From Alcaligenaceae bacterium (GTDB taxonomy: Bacteria > Pseudomonadota > Gammaproteobacteria > Burkholderiales > Burkholderiaceae_B): a stretch of DNA of 47,410 nucleotides. The stretch covers positions 1 to 47,410 of the forward strand of contig JAJUFI010000005.1 in the NCBI GenBank assembly GCA_029263795.1, written 5' to 3'. The notes under the pieces were generated by a model. It saw nothing but the letters and a program-made list of their open reading frames with translations, did not search any database and was not told the origin of the DNA. The translations under genes were made by a program, and so were the position numbers. Below, one piece after another: positions 1 to 8,832 of this stretch; position 1 is the stretch's first letter, and each line of letters begins with the position of its first letter.

Positions 1-3
1 CCA

Positions 4-924
4 TCACTCAATATTCTGCGCCTGCTCACGCATCTGCTCGATCAGAAGCTTCAGGTCGATGGCCGCGCGGGTCATGCTGATGGCACCGGCCTTGGACCCC
101 AGGGTATTCGCCTCGCGGTTCATTTCCTGGAAGAGGAAGTCCAGCCGCTTGCCGGCGCTGCCGGCCTTGCGTGACCCGCCAGACTGGCCACCAGGGGTTC
201 CGGACAGAATGTGTTCCAGCTCTGCAATGTGGGAACGAAGTCGAGCCAGTTCTTCGGCGACATCGATGCGCAAGGAAAATAAAGAAGTTTCCTGAGCAAT
301 GCGGGCGGAAAGCTCTGCGCCGGTAATCATGGCAAAGCCGTCGGGGTTGGCGGCGGCCAAGGCATCGCGCAGGCGTTGCGCCAGTTTTTGCTGATGGTCT
401 GCCAGGATGACGGGAAGCTCGTCTTCCACGTGTTGAATGATGGTCTTCATGCCCGCTGCGCATTGCTGCATGATTTCGGCCAGACGCTGCCCTTCGCGTT
501 CTCGGGCTGCATGCAGGTCGGCCAGGGCGCGGGTGCAGGCGGCAGTAGCCATCGGCGTCCAAACTTCCGGATCCAGCCCTTCGTTGGCGCCGGCCAGCAG
601 TTCGCTCAGGCGTGGTGCGGGAACATCAGGAATGACTTCCCGGGCCGTTTTGAGCAGGGCGGCAATGCGATGCAGTGCTTCGGTGTCCAGCACGGCTGAC
701 TCGGCCGTGAACTTGCGCGCGAAGTTGGCGCGGACCTCGATTTTTCCCCGGGCAATCTCCCGGGTGAGCATTTCGCGCAAGGGCGCTTCGACCATGCGCA
801 AGTCGTCGGGAAGGCGGAAATTCAGGTCAAGATAACGGCTGTTGACACTGCGGATCTCGACGGTTAAGGAACCAAATTCGTTTTCAGCCTTTGCCGAACC
901 AAAGGCTGTCATGCTGCGTATCAT
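4..924 (-). CDS. yicC: YicC family endoribonuclease
   Basis: 306-residue member of the YicC/YloC family, close to the usual 290 or so. The start is taken at the ATG giving MIRSMTAFG, the classic family N-terminus; the track's longer start adds nine residues with no family support. The C-terminal region ([23 protein letters not shown]) is the conserved DUF1732 segment. In E. coli the protein is an RNase that promotes turnover of some small RNAs; that function is known from the family, not shown here. The gene is divergent from rph, a common arrangement in proteobacteria. The stop codon lies four bases from the window edge, so the gene is complete. No promoter could be assigned confidently in the 100-bp divergent gap. 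Confidence 0.93.
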   Translation of the reverse strand: MIRSMTAFGSAKAENEFGSLTVEIRSVNSRYLDLNFRLPDDLRMVEAPLREMLTREIARGKIEVRANFARKFTAESAVLDTEALHRIAALLKTAREVIPDVPAPRLSELLAGANEGLDPEVWTPMATAACTRALADLHAAREREGQRLAEIMQQCAAGMKTIIQHVEDELPVILADHQQKLAQRLRDALAAANPDGFAMITGAELSARIAQETSLFSLRIDVAEELARLRSHIAELEHILSGTPGGQSGGSRKAGSAGKRLDFLFQEMNREANTLGSKAGAISMTRAAIDLKLLIEQMREQAQNIE

Positions 925-1026
925 TTGCGGATGTCCTGGAGTCAACGGCACAAGGGCCGTAGTGGCTCAACATTGTACGACCGGCATGAGAGAATGGCCC
1001 ATTCAAAAATCACTCAGGGAGCTCAA

Positions 1027-1785
1027 GTGTCCACCACCCCCACATCATTTACCAGTACCGAATTCCTTCGTGCCTCCGGCCGTGCCGCCGATGCACTCAG
1101 GCCCATCGACATCCAGGTCGGCTACACGCGTTACGCCGAAGGCTCGGTCCTCATTTCCATGGGCGAAACGCGCGTTCTTTGCAACGCCAGTGTGCTGGAG
1201 AAGGTGCCGCCTTTTCTGAAGGGGCAGGGAAAAGGGTGGGTCACGGCGGAATATGGCATGTTGCCGCGTTCTACTCATACCCGCAGTGATCGCGAAGCAG
1301 CTCGTGGAAAGCAGAGTGGTCGCACTCAGGAAATTCAGCGTCTAATTGGGCGCAGCCTGCGGGCTGTTTTCGATCTCGAAGCCCTGGGCGAGCGTACCTT
1401 GCAGCTGGACTGCGATGTCATCCAGGCGGATGGCGGAACACGCTGTGCCAGCATCACCGGGGCATGGGTGGCTGCTGCGCTGGCAGTGCGCAAACTTTTG
1501 CAGACGGGAGTATTGGCTCAGGACCCGGTACTCGATCACGTGGCCGCAGTATCGGTGGGGTTGGTCAATCGGGCCTGCCTGCTGGACCTTGACTATATTG
1601 AGGATTCAGGCTGTGGCGCCGATGTGAATGTCGTGATGACGGGGGCGGGCTCCATGGTTGAGATCCAGGGTACGGCAGAAGGTCAGACCTTCGACCGTGT
1701 CACCCTGAATACCTTGCTCGATCTGGCTGAAAGTGGCATTGCCCGCCTCGTGCAAGAACAGAAGCGGGCACTCGAATCAGCCTGA
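1027..1785 (+). CDS. rph: Ribonuclease PH
   Basis: Phosphorolytic 3'-5' exoribonuclease that trims the 3' ends of tRNA precursors, forming a hexameric ring. The sequence carries the family blocks [48 protein letters not shown] and DVNVVMT, matching RNase PH end to end. I place the start at the GTG at 1027 (252 residues, VSTTPTSF) because an AGGGAG ribosome site sits just upstream; the track start at 925 and an ATG at 994 are in frame but have poorer sites. The protein still has roughly 14 residues ahead of the usual N-terminus. It converges on the MmgE/PrpD gene with a 6-bp gap. Confidence 0.95.
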   Translation: MSTTPTSFTSTEFLRASGRAADALRPIDIQVGYTRYAEGSVLISMGETRVLCNASVLEKVPPFLKGQGKGWVTAEYGMLPRSTHTRSDREAARGKQSGRTQEIQRLIGRSLRAVFDLEALGERTLQLDCDVIQADGGTRCASITGAWVAAALAVRKLLQTGVLAQDPVLDHVAAVSVGLVNRACLLDLDYIEDSGCGADVNVVMTGAGSMVEIQGTAEGQTFDRVTLNTLLDLAESGIARLVQEQKRALESA

Positions 1786-1791
1786 ACGCCG

Positions 1792-3165
1792 TCAGGCGCT
1801 CGCGTCCTGCACGAAGGGGCCGACAAGTTCGGCCTCGGCCAGTGCCCACACCTTGCCGATGATTGCCCGCACCGTTTCTTCGCTCGCTGCGTTGCGATAA
1901 GTGCCGAGGCGCAGCACCTTGTCTTCGATTTCCGCACGGCTCAAAGTATTGCCCGGGTCGCCCTTGGGCTCGTCCACCCGCGCAGCAAGCTTGCGACCAT
2001 CGCGTGTGTGCACGGTAACCTTACCGATCCAGCGGGCAGGGTAGGCACCATCCACTTCCGCGTCGAGTTCCATGCTGACTTTTTCACGGAATTCGGCGAC
2101 TTTGGTGTCGCCAAGCGCTGCGTCGAACTCGGCCAGGCCTGCGCGGCCGTGCAGGGCGATGAGGGCCAGCACCGTACCCATGGAAAACTTCGACTGGTGT
2201 ACGGTAACCGGGTTCACCACGGGGCCTAGCACATCAATGGCACCCTGATGGACGTGAGTTTCGACCCGCACAATGTCGTCCGCCGTGAGCTGGTTGTCCT
2301 GCATGGCCTTGAGCAGGGCGTCGGCTGCCGGGTGTGTATGGCGGCAGGAAGCGTGGAACTTGAAGGAAGTCTCGAGAACGGTCCAGCGGCTGCCAAGGCC
2401 GTCAGTGAGTTTGGCAGGGTCGGCGTCGGTTGACATGCCGGCCGCCATGCCCTGGGCCCCTTCTAGAATCTGCCGGGCACCCGTGAAATTGTCGCGGGCA
2501 ATCCAGGCGGCCATGAGACCGTTGGCCGAAGCGCGCGCGGTATGAAGCTGTTTGGAGTCTGCGGCGTCTTTGAGGAATTCCCACAGGCCCGCAGCCTGAG
2601 TACCGGCGGAACCGAATGCGTTGAGCATTTGTTCACTGTCCAGGCGAAGGAGGTTGCCCACCGCTGCGGCGGCGGCCAGCGCGCCTGCTGTGCCAGTGGT
2701 ATGGAAGATGCGGTAGTGCGAGCGGCCCAGGAATTCACCCACCCGGATGCCGACTTCGTAGCCGGCCACACAGGCGGCGAGCAGCTCCTTGCCCGAGCGG
2801 CCCAGAGCCTGCGCCACGGCAATCGCGGGGGGAAACACGACGGCGGCAGGGTGGAAGACGGCACCGTTGTGAACATCGTCCTGTTCAACCATGTGGGCGG
2901 CAGCAGCGTTGGCCATCGCGGCGAACACGGGCGAGGTGCCACGCCCCGACACCAGATTCTCGCTAGGACCACTGGCAGGACCCATGGCATCCGCATAGTC
3001 GGCGATGGTACGCACTGCGCGGGCGCTGGAGCCGGCAAGAATGGAGCCGAGCGTGTCCAGCATGAGGTCTTCCGTGCGCCGCACAACGGCAGCAGGAATG
3101 GTGTCGTAACTCAGTGATGCAGCGAAATCTGCCAGCACAGCGCTGGGATGTGAGGGAGTGTTCAT
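1792..3165 (-). CDS. MmgE/PrpD family protein
   Basis: 457-residue protein of the MmgE/PrpD family, which includes 2-methylcitrate dehydratase, cis-aconitate decarboxylase and related lyases or epimerases of short polycarboxylates. Family hallmarks visible include the N-terminal helical region (LDTLGSILAGS), HMVEQDDVHNGAVFHP with its acid-binding Asp/His cluster, FHTTGTAGALAAAAAVGNLL, and KFHASCRHTHPAADALL. No prpB, prpC or acnD is nearby, so a methylcitrate-cycle role is not supported and the substrate is unknown. It is transcribed divergently from a LysR regulator, the standard layout for a substrate-induced catabolic gene. It interrupts what is usually a contiguous rph-rdgB-hemW neighbourhood. 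The ribosome site before the ATG is poor. Confidence 0.88.
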   Translation of the reverse strand: MNTPSHPSAVLADFAASLSYDTIPAAVVRRTEDLMLDTLGSILAGSSARAVRTIADYADAMGPASGPSENLVSGRGTSPVFAAMANAAAAHMVEQDDVHNGAVFHPAAVVFPPAIAVAQALGRSGKELLAACVAGYEVGIRVGEFLGRSHYRIFHTTGTAGALAAAAAVGNLLRLDSEQMLNAFGSAGTQAAGLWEFLKDAADSKQLHTARASANGLMAAWIARDNFTGARQILEGAQGMAAGMSTDADPAKLTDGLGSRWTVLETSFKFHASCRHTHPAADALLKAMQDNQLTADDIVRVETHVHQGAIDVLGPVVNPVTVHQSKFSMGTVLALIALHGRAGLAEFDAALGDTKVAEFREKVSMELDAEVDGAYPARWIGKVTVHTRDGRKLAARVDEPKGDPGNTLSRAEIEDKVLRLGTYRNAASEETVRAIIGKVWALAEAELVGPFVQDASA

Positions 3166-3217
3166 TTTACGAGAACCCCGTTCGTTACAATGGATGGTTA
3201 ATCTTCCTACTTTGCCT

Positions 3218-3233
3218 CAGCTCTCGAGAGCTG
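3218..3233. promoter_or_regulatory. Perfect 16-bp palindrome, candidate operator
   Basis: CAGCTCTCGAGAGCTG equals its own reverse complement and lies in the 120-bp gap between the divergent prpD-family and LysR genes. A LysR-type site would be expected here, although the usual T-N11-A pattern is not what makes this palindrome. Role is inferred from position only. Confidence 0.45.
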
Positions 3234-3285
3234 CCAATTCTCGCTTTCTGAAGCGGGCCTTTGGCGTTTTGAAAGAGAAACCCTC

Positions 3286-4248
3286 ATGACGATGCATTTT
3301 GACTTCACTGACCTGCAGCTTGTGGTCAATGTAGCCACCGCCCGCAGTATGACGAAGGGCGCCGAAAGGAGTTTCCTTTCCCTTCCGGCAGCCAGCGGCA
3401 GGGTGAAGAACCTTGAGCAGCGGCTGGGTACACCCATCTTCTTTCGTAGCAGTCAGGGCGTCACGCTCACCCCTGCGGGAGATGCCTTTCTGCGCCACGC
3501 CCGTATAGTGATGCGGCAGCTTGAACATCTGCGCGGGGAAATGCAGGAGTTTGCCAGTGGGATCAAAGGGCTGGTGAAAGTATGCGCCAACACGACGGCC
3601 ATGAACGAATTCATGCCAAACATTCTGGCGCGCTACCTGGCTGCGCACGCAGACGTCAATATAGAACTGCACGAGCGCCTGAGCCACCAAGTGGTGAAGG
3701 CGGTGCTCGACGGTGCTGCCGATATCGGCATTACCGCTGCCCCGGCACAAGACCGTGGTCTGGAGTTCCTGCCATATAGAAGCGACCGTCTGGTTCTGGT
3801 GACTCGCGAAGACCATCCTCTCGCCAATGAGAAAAGTGTCGATTTTGAAGAAACATTGGAATATGGGTTCATTGGTCTGTCGGAATCCAGTGCCATTCAC
3901 GCATTCCTGGTGCAGGCTGCCGAAGAGCTTGGACGCGCTCTGCGTTTCCGGGTTGAAGTGAGCAACTTCGAAGCCGTTTGCCGCATGATTGCCGCAGGTG
4001 TCGGGTTGGGGGTGATTCCTCGCACGGCGGCACTGCGCTACGTGAAAGACCTTCCCATCCGCATCATTGATCTGAACAACTCCTGGGCAGTCCGGCGTCT
4101 ACACATCTGTGTGCGTGAACTGGGGCGCCTGCCCGTATTTGCTCAGCAGCTGGTGCAATTGATGCAGGAGGATGCGGCCGAAGCAGATGATGCCTGCGGG
4201 CGTAAAAAGTCCCTCATGGAAAATTCAGATAACGGAGAAACTCTATGA
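3286..4248 (+). CDS. LysR family transcriptional regulator
   Basis: 320-residue LysR-type regulator. The N-terminal winged helix-turn-helix covers about residues 8-65 (DLQLVVNVATARSMTKGAER, then LPAASGRVKNLEQRLGTPIFFR), and the effector-binding substrate domain follows (LVKVCANTTAMNEFMP onward, ending MIAAGVGLGVIPRTAA). The start is the ATG preceded by GAAAGAGAAA. It is divergent from the MmgE/PrpD gene, which makes that gene its likely target (inference). Unusually, its stop codon overlaps the rdgB start (ATGA), so the regulator is probably co-transcribed and translationally coupled with rdgB and hemW. The C-terminus has a polar tail (ENSDNGETL) beyond the domain. Effector unknown. Confidence 0.92.
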   Translation: MTMHFDFTDLQLVVNVATARSMTKGAERSFLSLPAASGRVKNLEQRLGTPIFFRSSQGVTLTPAGDAFLRHARIVMRQLEHLRGEMQEFASGIKGLVKVCANTTAMNEFMPNILARYLAAHADVNIELHERLSHQVVKAVLDGAADIGITAAPAQDRGLEFLPYRSDRLVLVTREDHPLANEKSVDFEETLEYGFIGLSESSAIHAFLVQAAEELGRALRFRVEVSNFEAVCRMIAAGVGLGVIPRTAALRYVKDLPIRIIDLNNSWAVRRLHICVRELGRLPVFAQQLVQLMQEDAAEADDACGRKKSLMENSDNGETL

Positions 4249-4868
4249 AGTCAGGTGCCCTGCGCGAAGTGGTACTTGCTTCCGGAAATGCGGGCAAGCT
4301 GCGTGAGTTTTCGGCCATTTTGCAGCAGGCCGGCATTCGCATGATTGCGCAGAACGAGCTGGGTGTTCCCGAAGCAGAAGAACCACACGCCACTTTTGTG
4401 GAGAACGCCATTGCCAAGGCGCGCCACGCCAGCCTGCATACTGGTAGGCCGGCCCTGGCCGACGACTCCGGCCTTTGTGTACCTGCCTTGGGCGGCGCAC
4501 CTGGCGTATACTCGGCTCGCTATGCCAGCCTCATCGGGGGGGAAAAATCCGATCAGGCGAACAATCAGCGCCTGGTCAGCGAGCTTCTCACTGTTGAGGA
4601 CCACAGCGCCTTCTATATTGCCGTTCTCGTCTACATGAATTCCCCCGACGATCCGTGTCCACTGGTGGCCGAAGGGCGCTGGCATGGGCGGATCGTCTCC
4701 GCTCCCCAGGGCAAGAATGGTTTTGGTTACGACCCCCATTTCTGGCTTCCTGAATATGGCTGCACCGTGGCTGAGCTGGACCCGGCGGAAAAGAACCGGG
4801 TGAGTCATCGGGGCAGGGCATTGGCCCGCCTGCTCGAACAGTTGAGCGGAACTGGAACGCCGACATGA
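4245..4868 (+). CDS. rdgB: XTP/dITP pyrophosphatase (RdgB/HAM1)
   Basis: 207-residue non-canonical purine NTP pyrophosphatase that hydrolyses XTP, dITP and ITP to monophosphates, keeping deaminated purines out of nucleic acids. Visible family motifs: VVLASGNAGKLREFSAIL at the N-terminus (substrate loop), ALADDSGLCVPALGGAPGVYSARYA (the metal-binding Asp region), and the C-terminal NGFGYDPHFW and KNRVSHRGRAL. Length is typical. The start overlaps the LysR stop by four bases (ATGA) and the stop overlaps the hemW start in the same way, so LysR-rdgB-hemW forms a tightly coupled unit. Confidence 0.96.
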   Translation: MKSGALREVVLASGNAGKLREFSAILQQAGIRMIAQNELGVPEAEEPHATFVENAIAKARHASLHTGRPALADDSGLCVPALGGAPGVYSARYASLIGGEKSDQANNQRLVSELLTVEDHSAFYIAVLVYMNSPDDPCPLVAEGRWHGRIVSAPQGKNGFGYDPHFWLPEYGCTVAELDPAEKNRVSHRGRALARLLEQLSGTGTPT

Positions 4869-6145
4869 GCACTGGGGAAGACATTTCCAGACCGGGACGC
4901 CGCGCCCTCGCCGCAGGCAATTTGGGAGATGCCCCCAGTTCCGTGGAAGTAGACTCAGTGCCGCGTGTGCGTCCAGCTGCCGGTCACGGTCTGGGTCATC
5001 GGCCCCTGCCACCGTTGTCGCTGTACGTGCATGTGCCCTGGTGTGTGCGCAAATGTCCATATTGCGACTTCAATTCGCATGAAACCCACGGGAGCTTGCC
5101 AGAACAGGCGTATCTTGAAGCATTGCAGGCCGATCTGGAACAGGCTCTTCCGCTAATCTGGGGCAGGCAGGTTGTTTCGATTTTCATTGGCGGTGGCACA
5201 CCCAGCCTGCTTTCCGCCAAAGCTGTCGACACCATGTTGGCCAGCTTCAGGGCATGCCTGAATTTGTTGCCGGACGCGGAAATTACTTTGGAGGCCAACC
5301 CGGGGACGGCGGAAGCGGGGCGGTTTCGCGATTACGCAGCCAGTGGGGTCAACCGGCTGTCTCTCGGGGTGCAGAGCTTCAATGACGACGCGCTGCGGGC
5401 GCTGGGGCGTATCCACGATGCCCGACAGGCCCGCGAAGCAATAGAGATGGCGCAAAACGCGGTAGACAGGGTCAATCTGGACCTGATGTACGCGCTGCCG
5501 GGGCAATCGCTCCATGCATGCAGGCAGGATCTCGAAGCAGCGATGTCATTTCAAACAGGGCATCTGTCGCTGTACCACCTCACCCTGGAACCGAACACGG
5601 TTTTTGCCAAGTACCCCCCGCCGCTACCCGACGAAGACTTGGCAGCTACCATGCACGAGTTCATTCTCGAAGCGACTGCGGCCGCCGGCTGGGAACAATA
5701 CGAAGTGTCGGCTTACGCGCGCAGCGTGGCGGACCGCAGCTTGCACAATCAGAATTACTGGACCTTCGGCGATTATCTCGGCATTGGGCCCGGTGCGCAC
5801 GGCAAGCTGTCCTTCCACGACCGCATTCTTCGTCAGGCCCGGCACCGGATGCCGGATAGCTGGATGTCGCGCTGCTTGCAGCGGGACGGCAGTCAGATGG
5901 CGGAATCGCGCATACTCATGCCGCAAGAGCTGCCCTTTGAATTCATGCTTAATGCTTTGCGTCTCAAGAACGGGGTGGAAGCCGGCTTGTTTACCGCGCA
6001 TACGGGTCTGCCCATCACGGCGATTCTTCCTACGGTGAAACGGCTGGAAGAAAAGGGGCTGCTCAGTGTGCAGGGCGGGCGGCTGCGCACCACCGATCTG
6101 GGCTGGAAGTATTTGAATGACGTGCTTGCTGAATTTCTGGAATAG
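4865..6145 (+). CDS. hemW: Radical SAM heme chaperone HemW
   Basis: 426-residue radical SAM protein of the coproporphyrinogen-oxidase-like family. The iron-sulfur motif is CVRKCPYCDF with cysteines at about 60, 64 and 67. The residue after the last cysteine pair is Phe where true HemN oxidases have a fourth cysteine, which marks HemW, a heme-binding chaperone, rather than HemN. Further blocks are FIGGGTPSLL, EANPGT, LGVQSFNDDALRALGR and the C-terminal HemN domain. The N-terminus has about 50 residues before the core strand, longer than usual; the ATGA overlap with rdgB supports this start. rdgB-hemW is a very common pair in proteobacteria. Confidence 0.94.
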   Translation: MSTGEDISRPGRRALAAGNLGDAPSSVEVDSVPRVRPAAGHGLGHRPLPPLSLYVHVPWCVRKCPYCDFNSHETHGSLPEQAYLEALQADLEQALPLIWGRQVVSIFIGGGTPSLLSAKAVDTMLASFRACLNLLPDAEITLEANPGTAEAGRFRDYAASGVNRLSLGVQSFNDDALRALGRIHDARQAREAIEMAQNAVDRVNLDLMYALPGQSLHACRQDLEAAMSFQTGHLSLYHLTLEPNTVFAKYPPPLPDEDLAATMHEFILEATAAAGWEQYEVSAYARSVADRSLHNQNYWTFGDYLGIGPGAHGKLSFHDRILRQARHRMPDSWMSRCLQRDGSQMAESRILMPQELPFEFMLNALRLKNGVEAGLFTAHTGLPITAILPTVKRLEEKGLLSVQGGRLRTTDLGWKYLNDVLAEFLE

Positions 6146-6153
6146 GGCGGCTG

Positions 6154-6202
6154 TGCACTAAAATATGCACTGATATGGTGCGTCATGCACTCTTTTGGTG
6201 AG
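6154..6202 (+). promoter_or_regulatory. NtrC (GlnG) binding sites upstream of glnA
   Basis: Two 17-bp elements match the NtrC enhancer pattern TGCAC-N6-GGTGCA: TGCACTGATATGGTGCG at 6166-6182 (16 of 17 positions fit) and TGCACTCTTTTGGTGAG at 6186-6202. Their centres are 20 bp apart, two helical turns, so bound dimers would lie on the same DNA face. A third half-like copy (TGCACTAAAATATGCAC) starts at 6154. They lie about 75-110 bp upstream of the predicted start of transcription. Confidence 0.85.
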
Positions 6203-6250
6203 CAGGCATCATTCGAGCGCGGGGCTGTTGGATAAATTTGTGCGAAAGAA

Positions 6251-6268
6251 TTGGCACGGTCCTTGCGT
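6251..6268 (+). promoter_or_regulatory. Sigma-54 promoter of glnA
   Basis: TTGGCACGGTCCTTGCGT fits the -24/-12 consensus TTGGCACG-N4-TTGC with the invariant GG and GC exactly 12 bp apart. Transcription would start near 6278, about 30 bp before the glnA ATG. With the NtrC sites upstream, this is a standard nitrogen-regulated promoter. Confidence 0.9.
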
Positions 6269-6309
6269 CTACTCCATCGTCATTTCAGCAAACTAGGTCA
6301 GGAGCCTAT

Positions 6310-7722
6310 ATGTCCGCCCCCGAAGACGTCCTCAAAATGATTGCCGACAACGAAGTCGCTTTCGTCGATTTCCGTTTTACCGATACCCTTGGCAAGGAGC
6401 ATCACCTCACTCTTCCGGCCCACACCTGCGATGAAGAAAAGCTCGAGAACGGCATCATGTTCGACGGTTCGTCGATTGCCGGCTGGAAGGGCATTGAAGC
6501 ATCTGACATGGTGTTGGCTCCGGACGCCAGCACAGCGCGGCTTGACCCCTTCCGCGAGGAAACCACGCTGATTCTGACCTGTGACGTGCTTGAGCCCTCC
6601 GATATGAAGGGCTACGATCGAGATCCCCGCTCGATTGCCAAGCGCGCAGAGGCCTACCTGAAGTCCAGCGGCCTGGGCGACACGGCCTACTTTGGTCCTG
6701 AGCCCGAATTTTTCGTATTCGACGGCGTGAGCTGGGACGACGGCCCCTCCGGCTGCTTCGTGAAGATCCACTCCGAAGAAGGCGTGTGGTCGCGCGGCCT
6801 GGATATGGATGGCTCCAATCTGGGGCATCGCCCGGGCGTCAAGGGCGGCTATGTGCCTGTCTCGCCTGTCGACAGCTTTGCAGACATGCGCTCGGAAATG
6901 TGCCTGCTGCTTGAGCAACAAGGCGTACCCGTTGAAGTGCACCACCACGAAGTGGCCGGCCCCGGCCAGTTGGAAATCGGCACCCGTTTCAGCACACTCG
7001 TGCAACGTGCCGACTGGAATCAGGTGCTGAAGTACACCGTGCGCAACGTCGCTCATGTGTACGGCAAGACGGCCACCTTCATGCCAAAGCCCATCGTGGG
7101 TGACAACGGCTCGGGCATGCACGTTCACCAGTCGATCTGGAAAGACGGCCAGAACCTGTTCGCCGGCAATGGTTATGCGGGCCTCTCCGAGTTCGCGCTG
7201 TATTACATCGGTGGCATCATCAAGCACGCCCGTGCGCTGAACGCCATCACCAATCCGTCAACCAATTCCTACAAGCGTCTGGTTCCACACTTTGAAGCAC
7301 CGGTCAAGCTCGCCTACTCGGCACGCAACCGTTCCGCGTCGATCCGTATCCCCTTCGTGGGCAGCCCGAAGGCACGTCGCGTCGAAGCCCGCTTCCCGGA
7401 CCCCATGGCCAACCCCTACCTGGCTTTTGCTGCCCTGATGATGGCTGGCCTGGACGGTGTGCAGAACAAGATTCACCCCGGCGACCCCGCAGACAAGAAC
7501 CTGTACGACCTCCCGCCGGAAGAGGACGCACAAATCCCGACCGTTTGCTCCTCGCTCGAGCAGGCAGTGGACGCTCTGGACCAGGACCGCGAATTCCTCA
7601 CTCGCGGCGGTGTGTTCAGCAATGAAATGCTGGACGCTTACATCGAACTTAAGCGCGCGGAAATCACCCGTCTGCGCATGACCACACATCCGGTCGAGTT
7701 CGATATGTACTACAGCCTGTAA
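6310..7722 (+). CDS. glnA: Type I glutamine synthetase
   Basis: 470-residue GSI enzyme making glutamine from glutamate, ammonia and ATP in the cytoplasm; it acts as a dodecamer. Motifs: [18 protein letters not shown] near residue 50, [39 protein letters not shown] (ATP/glutamate site) and [18 protein letters not shown] carries the Tyr (about 399) that GlnE adenylylates in the GSI-beta class, so covalent control is likely. The start is the ATG preceded by AGGAG; the track's upstream in-frame extension reads through the sigma-54 promoter and is not coding. It leads the glnA-ntrB-ntrC group. Confidence 0.98.
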   Translation: MSAPEDVLKMIADNEVAFVDFRFTDTLGKEHHLTLPAHTCDEEKLENGIMFDGSSIAGWKGIEASDMVLAPDASTARLDPFREETTLILTCDVLEPSDMKGYDRDPRSIAKRAEAYLKSSGLGDTAYFGPEPEFFVFDGVSWDDGPSGCFVKIHSEEGVWSRGLDMDGSNLGHRPGVKGGYVPVSPVDSFADMRSEMCLLLEQQGVPVEVHHHEVAGPGQLEIGTRFSTLVQRADWNQVLKYTVRNVAHVYGKTATFMPKPIVGDNGSGMHVHQSIWKDGQNLFAGNGYAGLSEFALYYIGGIIKHARALNAITNPSTNSYKRLVPHFEAPVKLAYSARNRSASIRIPFVGSPKARRVEARFPDPMANPYLAFAALMMAGLDGVQNKIHPGDPADKNLYDLPPEEDAQIPTVCSSLEQAVDALDQDREFLTRGGVFSNEMLDAYIELKRAEITRLRMTTHPVEFDMYYSL

Positions 7723-7740
7723 TCGCTATCTGATCCATCC

Positions 7741-7762
7741 GCCGGGCCTGCTCGGGCCCGGC
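7741..7762 (+). terminator. GC-rich stem-loop between glnA and ntrB
   Basis: GCCGGGCC and GGCCCGGC form a perfect 8-bp stem with a 6-base loop 18 bp after the glnA stop. There is no T-run, so it is better read as a partial terminator or mRNA stabiliser limiting read-through into ntrBC, as known for the enteric glnALG operon, than as a full stop. Confidence 0.6.
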
Positions 7763-7782
7763 ATCACAACCGGGAAATCATC

Positions 7783-8832
7783 ATGGATGTCGCCGCCTAC
7801 GATCTGTTGTCGACGGCGGTGTTGTTATTGGACGCTGACGGCCGCATTGAATATGTGAATACGGCTGCAGAAGAGCTCTTCGGCATTTCGCAACGCCATC
7901 TTGCTGGCCAAAATGCAGCAGACCTGCTGGGTGATGACGACAGTCTTCGGACGCGCTTCATGGACGCCGTTCAAGGCAAGTTCGGAGTACTGCGGCAACC
8001 ATTGAAAGTCAGGCGTGGCGACGGGATTGTGCCGGTCAGTGTCGCGCTGGTGCCACTACGCAACGAGGCCTGGGCAGCACTGATGGAGGTGCGGGTGGTC
8101 GAACACCACGCACTGCTTGATCGGCATCAGCAGTTGGGCAAGGAAGTTGCCGCACAACGCGAAACTTTGCGCAATCTTGCTCACGAGGTAAAGAACCCTC
8201 TTGGAGGCATAAGGGCGGCCGCCCAACTGCTTGAGGGGGAACTGGTGGAACCGGGGTTGCGCGAATACACCAGCGTGATCATTGCTGAGGCGGATCGCCT
8301 GGCGCATCTGGTGGACCGCTTGATCGCGCCCCAGGGCGACAGTCTGCACAAAACGCCGTTGAATATTCACGAGGTCTGTGAACGGGTGCGCATGCTGGTC
8401 GGGCCGGAGTTTTCTGCGATCAGAATCACTCGTGACTATGACGCCTCGCTACCGGAGTTTCTGGGTGACTTCCCGCGTCTGTTGCAGGCGGTGCTGAATA
8501 TTGCGCGCAATGCGGCGCAGGCGATGACGGAGAACCCATCACAAGAAGACCCGCATCTCATCTTCCGCACCCGTGTGGCTCGCCAGGTGTTGTTGTGCGA
8601 TCAGCCGGCTTCACTGGCGATTGTGCTGTCCATCATCGATAACGGGCCGGGAGTACCACCCGAGATCATGGACAAGGTGTTTCACCCTCTGGTCACTGGC
8701 CGTGCCGAAGGCACAGGGTTGGGCCTGAGCCTGGCGCAGGAGTTCGTGCTGCAACACGGCGGCGTTCTGGAATGTGATTCCCGCCCCGGACGCACGGAAT
8801 TCCGTATGATTTTGCCACTGGAGCTGCGATGA
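7783..8832 (+). CDS. glnL: Nitrogen regulation sensor histidine kinase NtrB
   Basis: 349-residue cytosolic two-component kinase/phosphatase that sets the phosphorylation of NtrC according to PII. N-terminal PAS domain at about 5-115 (LLLDADGRIEYVNTAAEELF), then the dimerisation/phosphoacceptor region NLAHEVKNPLGGIRAAAQLL with His at about 134, the N box (LNIARNAAQAM) and the G boxes (DNGPGVPP and GTGLGLSLAQEF). No membrane segment is present, as expected for NtrB. It overlaps ntrC by four bases (ATGA). Also called ntrB. Confidence 0.95.
   Translation: MDVAAYDLLSTAVLLLDADGRIEYVNTAAEELFGISQRHLAGQNAADLLGDDDSLRTRFMDAVQGKFGVLRQPLKVRRGDGIVPVSVALVPLRNEAWAALMEVRVVEHHALLDRHQQLGKEVAAQRETLRNLAHEVKNPLGGIRAAAQLLEGELVEPGLREYTSVIIAEADRLAHLVDRLIAPQGDSLHKTPLNIHEVCERVRMLVGPEFSAIRITRDYDASLPEFLGDFPRLLQAVLNIARNAAQAMTENPSQEDPHLIFRTRVARQVLLCDQPASLAIVLSIIDNGPGVPPEIMDKVFHPLVTGRAEGTGLGLSLAQEFVLQHGGVLECDSRPGRTEFRMILPLELR

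Noticed and set aside
1792-3165. Calling the MmgE/PrpD gene a 2-methylcitrate dehydratase (prpD)
   Set aside because: There are no prpB, prpC or acnD neighbours, and the family includes several other activities.
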